Shown here in pieces: positions 60,051 to 64,000 of a stretch of 64,000 bases of DNA (positions are counted from its first letter, which is position 1; each line of letters starts with the position of its first letter). A model generated the notes under the pieces. It saw only the letters and a program-made list of their open reading frames with translations. It had not been told where the DNA came from and ran no database searches. A program made the translations under genes and the position numbers. The DNA is taken from assembly GCF_002846555.1 (NCBI RefSeq), contig NZ_PJMS01000001.1, positions 4,386,501-4,450,500 on the forward strand, written 5' to 3'. The DNA comes from Aquimarina sp. MAR_2010_214 (GTDB taxonomy: Bacteria > Bacteroidota > Bacteroidia > Flavobacteriales > Flavobacteriaceae).

Positions 60051-61994
60051 TTAGAACCTAAGATTAATTCCAATTCTGGCATTTCTACCTTTGGTACTAA
60101 ATCCTAAAATCTCCTGATAATCTTCATTGGTAATATTATGCATCGTTGCATAAACATTTAGATTTTTTAGTAATTGATAACTAACATAAAAATCTAATAA
60201 ACCATAACTATCAAGAGAAACTTGCGTTGGGGCAAAAGTAATCGGGTCTAAATTGGCAAAATCATTATCGGTGCGCTTCGTATTATATTGATAGCTTAAT
60301 GAAGTATATATCTTTTCACTTAATTGATAACCTACACTGGCGTTGAACATGTGTTCAGGGATTCTAATATTGTCTCTCAATTTATCAATATTAGTATACG
60401 TATAATTTCCATTTATAGATAGTTTATCTTCTAAAACTGTTGTAGACACCTCTACTTCTACTCCATCTACTTCAATATCATCTGGCGAATTAAAATTCAC
60501 AAAAGTAGTAGGGTCAAAAGTGATAAAGTTTTCTGATTTACGATTAAAATAAACTATACTCGCAGTAGTTTTCTTCTTATGAGATAATTCAACTCCTCCT
60601 TCTATGGTTGTGCTCTCCTCTGGTTTCAGACCCGGATTTCCGCTAAAGAAGGCTGTATCATATAATTGAAATAATGACGGAGTGATATACGAGGTACTAT
60701 AAGATGCTAATCCTTTAATATAATTATCTCCGAATGTGTGGGTATATGATGGGTTTATATTATAAACAACATGATTATCATAAGTACTATGAATATTGTA
60801 TCTCGCTCCCACATTTAGATTAAGACCAAAATCTGAAGCATATACTACATTAATATAAGGATCAATAATATCAAACTCTGCATCAGTATCACTAATAGTT
60901 TCCTGTAGATCTGTAGTACCAAAAGGAATATTTTGAAGACCAAATTTGCTATATGAACCATTGGCTCCAATTACGGTATGCAATGAATTATTAAAGGTAT
61001 ATTTATTGTATGCATCAAACGTATGTACATTACCTTCGTATTTTGAAGGAAAACTAGATTTAGTAAGATCTCTTTCTAAAGACGCAATACTATTAGTAAA
61101 TGTAAAACTACCATTAGGGTATTTAATCTCCCAAAACGACCCTACACGTAACTGCTGACTTTCAAATTGATTGTTACCATCTATTCCTGCCGCAGCATCA
61201 AAATCATTTTTATATTGATCCAGATTTCCAAAAAAATGAAATTTGAAGTTATCATTCCATTGATATCCTAGTTTAGCATACACATTAAATTTAGAAAATG
61301 CATCATTTTCAGCTCCTTCTGCTTCTGCTGCTGATAATCCATCACTAAACTGGTTTCCGAAGCTTGCCAAATAACTTACTTTTCCTAGGGTTCCATTAAT
61401 TGAAGCCAAGTTTACAAATTCATTAATATCATAACCCTGATCTTCCTGAGATTGATTAGTCCCTATACTGGATTGAAAGTTAGCAGCGATCTTTTTCTTA
61501 CTCTCAGACTTTGTAGTAATACTAATTACTGCAGTTGCAGCTCCCGAGCCATATAAAGTACTAGATGCTCCCTTAAGAATTTCTATTTCTTGTATTTGAT
61601 TAACCGATAATAATCGCAAATCAAAATCTCCAGAAGAAGTAGAAGGATCACTAACCGTTACTCCGTCGATTCTAATTACTACCTGGCGATTGCGCCCACC
61701 ACGCACATAAACTCCTAGATCTTGACCTGCTGCACTACCATTACCATTAATAAACAAACCTGTCGTTCTTGTGAGTACTGTAGCCACAGATTGCCCTTGA
61801 CTACGTTCTAGTTCTTTAGCAGTAATTTTGGTGATCACCTTACCACTTTGTTGTCGTTTTAAACTAAATTTAGAATCAGAAATAACTACCTCATCAAGTT
61901 CATTAACTACTTCATCTATTTGGATCTCCTGTCCAAATACAAAAGAAGATCCCAGCATTAAAAATGCTGTTCCAAAAAACACTTTTTTGTTCAT
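60051..61994 (-). CDS. btuB: TonB-dependent cobalamin receptor
   Basis: 647 residues. A signal peptide (about 1-21, ending FVFGQ) is followed by a TonB box-like DEVVISDS stretch, the plug domain (about 45-155, with TRTTGLFINGNGSAAGQDLGV, VRGGRNRQVVIRIDGV and ILKGASSTLYGSGAATAVI) and a 22-strand-type barrel ending NARIGINLRF with the terminal aromatic. It imports a corrinoid across the outer membrane using TonB energy. Assignment to B12 rests on the cobalamin riboswitch directly upstream on the same strand and on the neighbouring cobU and cobT genes. No BtuFCD transporter is in view. Confidence 0.92.
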   Translation of the reverse strand: MNKKVFFGTAFLMLGSSFVFGQEIQIDEVVNELDEVVISDSKFSLKRQQSGKVITKITAKELERSQGQSVATVLTRTTGLFINGNGSAAGQDLGVYVRGGRNRQVVIRIDGVTVSDPSTSSGDFDLRLLSVNQIQEIEILKGASSTLYGSGAATAVISITTKSESKKKIAANFQSSIGTNQSQEDQGYDINEFVNLASINGTLGKVSYLASFGNQFSDGLSAAEAEGAENDAFSKFNVYAKLGYQWNDNFKFHFFGNLDQYKNDFDAAAGIDGNNQFESQQLRVGSFWEIKYPNGSFTFTNSIASLERDLTKSSFPSKYEGNVHTFDAYNKYTFNNSLHTVIGANGSYSKFGLQNIPFGTTDLQETISDTDAEFDIIDPYINVVYASDFGLNLNVGARYNIHSTYDNHVVYNINPSYTHTFGDNYIKGLASYSTSYITPSLFQLYDTAFFSGNPGLKPEESTTIEGGVELSHKKKTTASIVYFNRKSENFITFDPTTFVNFNSPDDIEVDGVEVEVSTTVLEDKLSINGNYTYTNIDKLRDNIRIPEHMFNASVGYQLSEKIYTSLSYQYNTKRTDNDFANLDPITFAPTQVSLDSYGLLDFYVSYQLLKNLNVYATMHNITNEDYQEILGFSTKGRNARIGINLRF

Positions 61995-62089
61995 TACTTA
62001 AACACTTAATTTTTACAATTACCGGAAAAAAGTATGTAGTTTACCCATACCCAAACCTTTGTCCCGAAAGTTTGATTATATCGAATAAA

Positions 62090-62348
62090 GGCAGGTCTCC
62101 TGGCTCGCGTCTTGTTGTTTACCTTCCCGATCGTAATAACGAGCAGTGGTTAAAAGAGTTAACAACAAGCATCCTTCTTAATAATGGACACAGCATACAG
62201 TTGCGGGAACAGCTCAGGAATATTGATTTACGATACTAGATTTCAGAAATACGATTAGAAATTAAAAAAATCGCGATTCATCTATTTACCTTCGTTCTTC
62301 ATTGTACCTGATTCCCTTTTAATCCTCAACTCCCCAGAAAGGAGCATC
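62090..62348 (-). promoter_or_regulatory. Cobalamin (AdoCbl-type) riboswitch
   Basis: On the minus strand the conserved B12 box GAGCCAGGAGACCTGCC (ending at 62090) closes the element. Upstream are CCTGAGCTG then CCCGCAACTGTA, CACTG, CGGGAAGG and, at the 5' end, GGGAATCAGGTACAATG. These are the known core words in the known order. It ends about 95 nt before the btuB ATG and should shut off btuB when adenosylcobalamin is plentiful. It is on the opposite strand to cobU. Confidence 0.95.
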
Positions 62349-62425
62349 AGAACCAAAATTCAGCGCGAATGTATTATATTTTATGGAATTTCGAATTACT
62401 TTAACAAATAAATAATGTATTCGAT

Positions 62426-62433
62426 TACCTTTG
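62426..62433 (+). promoter_or_regulatory. -7 box of the cobU-cobT operon
   Basis: TACCTTTG fits the Bacteroidota -7 consensus TAnnTTTG. It lies downstream of the ATG at 62415, so that ATG could not be in the transcript; this supports the ATG at 62454 as the start of cobU. No convincing -33 box was found. Confidence 0.5.
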
Positions 62434-62453
62434 CTTTCTTTAAAACCAATTCA

Positions 62454-62966
62454 ATGTTATATTACATTACAGGAGGAGAACGTTCTGGTAAAAGTAGCTA
62501 TGCACAAGATCTGGCATTACAATTATCTAACACTCCTTATTATCTAGCTACTTCACGTATTTGGGATGATGATCATCGTAAACGTATAGATAGGCATATT
62601 GCAGATCGAGACGAACGCTGGATCTCTATAGAAGAAGAAAAAGAAATTTCTAAAGTTATCAAAAAAGATAGTGTCGTTGTTATCGATTGTGTTACTTTGT
62701 GGCTTACCAACTACTATATGGACACAAAAAATAATATCGAACTCTCACTGTCGCAAGCAAAAGTAGAATTTGACAAACTATTAGATATAAATGCGACCAT
62801 AATTATTATTTCTAATGAAATTGGAATGGGAGTTCACGCTACTACTGAAATTGGCAGAAAATTCACCGAACTACAAGGTTGGATGAATCAGCATATAGCT
62901 AGTTATGCCGATAAAGCCGTATTAATGGTTTCTGGTATTCCTGTTGAAATCAAAAACTCTAAATAA
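62454..62966 (+). CDS. cobU: Adenosylcobinamide kinase / adenosylcobinamide-phosphate guanylyltransferase
   Basis: 170 residues from ATG 62454. It phosphorylates adenosylcobinamide and transfers GMP to it in the salvage and assembly of the B12 nucleotide loop. The P-loop is GGERSGKSSYA at residues 6-16; later motifs RIDRHIADRDERW, VVIDCVTLWLTN and ISNEIGMGVHATTEIGRKFTELQG are diagnostic of CobU. The longer frame from 62415 adds 13 residues but includes the proposed -7 box. The gene is followed 14 nt later by cobT, a standard salvage pairing. Confidence 0.95.
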   Translation: MLYYITGGERSGKSSYAQDLALQLSNTPYYLATSRIWDDDHRKRIDRHIADRDERWISIEEEKEISKVIKKDSVVVIDCVTLWLTNYYMDTKNNIELSLSQAKVEFDKLLDINATIIIISNEIGMGVHATTEIGRKFTELQGWMNQHIASYADKAVLMVSGIPVEIKNSK

Positions 62967-62980
62967 TCAAAACATACATC

Positions 62981-64000
62981 ATGGACTTTGATATAAAACC
63001 TATCTTTAATAACAAACTTGAAGCAATTCTTCAAAACAAAATTAATACTAAAACAAAACCTATTGGTGCATTAGGAGAACTTGAAACAGTTGCTTTACAA
63101 ATAGGTATGATCCAAAACACAGACCAACCAAGTTTAGATCAACCAACTATTCTTGTTTTTGCTGGTGATCACGGTATTGCAAAAAAAAGAGAAGTCAACC
63201 TTTATCCTCAGGAAGTGACTGCACAAATGGTTTATAATTTTGTAAATGAAGGGGCTGCTATTAATGTCTTTTGCAAACAACATCAAATTGCTCTTAAAAT
63301 AGTAGACGCCGGGGTTAATCATGATTTTGAAAATATTCCTGATATCATTCACGCAAAAATTGATTTTGGTACTCAAGACTATCAGGAAACCCCCGCTATG
63401 ACTGTAGAGCAATGTACTAAAGCCATACAAAAAGGTGCTGATCTGGTCACAGAAACGTTTAATAATGGTTGCAACACTATTGGTTTTGGCGAAATGGGAA
63501 TCGGAAACACCTCTGCTGCTTCATTATTGATGTCATATTTCACAAAGATTCCGATCGCAGAATGTGTGGGTTCTGGAACAGGGTTGGATACTTCAGCTAT
63601 TAAAATCAAACAACAAATTTTATCCGAAGTTTATCAAAAATACGCTCCTTCCTCTCCTCTTGAAGCATTAACTATTTTTGGAGGATTCGAAATTGCTATG
63701 ATTACCGGAGGAATTTTAAAAGCAGCAGAACTCAAAATGACTATTATCATAGACGGGTTTATTGTCACTTCTGCCTTATTAGCTGCGTATGCTATGTATC
63801 AAAACGTAATAGATTATTGCATATTTGCCCATACATCAGAAGAACAAGGGCATCAAAAAATGTATCAGTTCTTAGAAAAAAGACCATTGATCAACCTTGG
63901 AATGTGTTTGGGAGAAGGAACCGGAGTCGCTATAGCATATCCTATCATAGAATCTGCAGTTACTTTTCTTAATAATATGGCTAGTTTTGAAAGTGCAGGA
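62981..64000 (+). CDS. cobT: Nicotinate-nucleotide:dimethylbenzimidazole phosphoribosyltransferase (partial)
   Basis: The frame starts at ATG 62981 and is open to the window edge (340 codons), so the 3' end is missing; the family is about 350 residues, so little is lost. It makes alpha-ribazole phosphate, the lower ligand that CobS joins to AdoCbi-GDP made by CobU. Visible family motifs: KPIGALGELE near the N-terminus, VFAGDHGIAKK, GFGEMGIGNTSAAS, GSGTGLDT, IFGGFEIAMITGG, and GMCLGEGTGVA with the catalytic-base Glu. Further cob genes such as cobS probably follow to the right. Confidence 0.96.
   Translation, partial: MDFDIKPIFNNKLEAILQNKINTKTKPIGALGELETVALQIGMIQNTDQPSLDQPTILVFAGDHGIAKKREVNLYPQEVTAQMVYNFVNEGAAINVFCKQHQIALKIVDAGVNHDFENIPDIIHAKIDFGTQDYQETPAMTVEQCTKAIQKGADLVTETFNNGCNTIGFGEMGIGNTSAASLLMSYFTKIPIAECVGSGTGLDTSAIKIKQQILSEVYQKYAPSSPLEALTIFGGFEIAMITGGILKAAELKMTIIIDGFIVTSALLAAYAMYQNVIDYCIFAHTSEEQGHQKMYQFLEKRPLINLGMCLGEGTGVAIAYPIIESAVTFLNNMASFESAG

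Noticed and set aside
62090..62239. Plus-strand ORF of 91 codons from 61964
   Set aside because: It lies across the btuB start and the cobalamin riboswitch; the RNA element explains the sequence.
62415..62453. Upstream ATG of cobU
   Set aside because: The likely -7 box (62426-62433) lies after it, and the CobU P-loop is correctly placed from ATG 62454.

Overview
The window is AT-rich DNA from a marine-type member of the Flavobacteriia (Bacteroidota). The evidence is type IX secretion (T9SS) sorting domains, PorP/SprF and PorE-like proteins, very long TSP3/DUF11/HYR adhesins, DUF4252 and S41 lipoproteins next to an ECF sigma factor, no obvious Shine-Dalgarno sequences, and a -7 box of the form TAnnTTTG upstream of purB. 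An Aquimarina-like genus is a guess, not shown by the sequence.

Layout. 1-3124: a TrmH-type rRNA/tRNA methyltransferase, an orphan leader module, and an MscS channel. 3247-39890, all on the minus strand: two cell-surface cassettes. Read 5' to 3' on that strand they are a small membrane ORF, a 5150-residue HYR-repeat adhesin and a PorP/SprF protein; then a frameshifted copy of the small ORF, a 5164-residue DUF11-repeat adhesin, a second and almost identical PorP/SprF protein, and one PorE-like TPR-PD40-OmpA protein. Both giants end in a T9SS type B sorting domain, the class whose export is known to need a PorP/SprF partner. 40701-43802: a secreted sulfatase with a LamG domain and a type A T9SS tail. 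45380-49889: a LuxR-type response regulator, a TPR histidine kinase, two tiny acidic lipoproteins and a LytTR regulator with an altered receiver. 50435-54496: a sirtuin, a haem-binding protein, an unknown HEAT-like protein and purB. 54592-59979: an ECF sigma / anti-sigma / two DUF4252 operon divergent from two S41 protease lipoproteins. 60051-64000: btuB under a cobalamin riboswitch, divergent from cobU and cobT.

The most unusual signal is a non-coding module present four times on the minus strand (near 1450, 22400, 39945 and 44110). Its core is a stem of varying sequence closed on an invariant loop TAAAACTTT(T)GGCGAGCC. In three copies an ATGAG start follows exactly 50-51 nt downstream, at the head of a short ORF. 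Three copies precede genes for T9SS-exported surface proteins; the fourth is an orphan ending in its own terminator. Further conserved blocks reach about 500-600 nt upstream and include an ACGGT-N3-ACC inverted repeat that is also found, in perfect form, upstream of the LytTR gene. I do not recognise this as a known RNA family. It looks like a shared regulatory leader, or a recombination site, for surface-protein genes.
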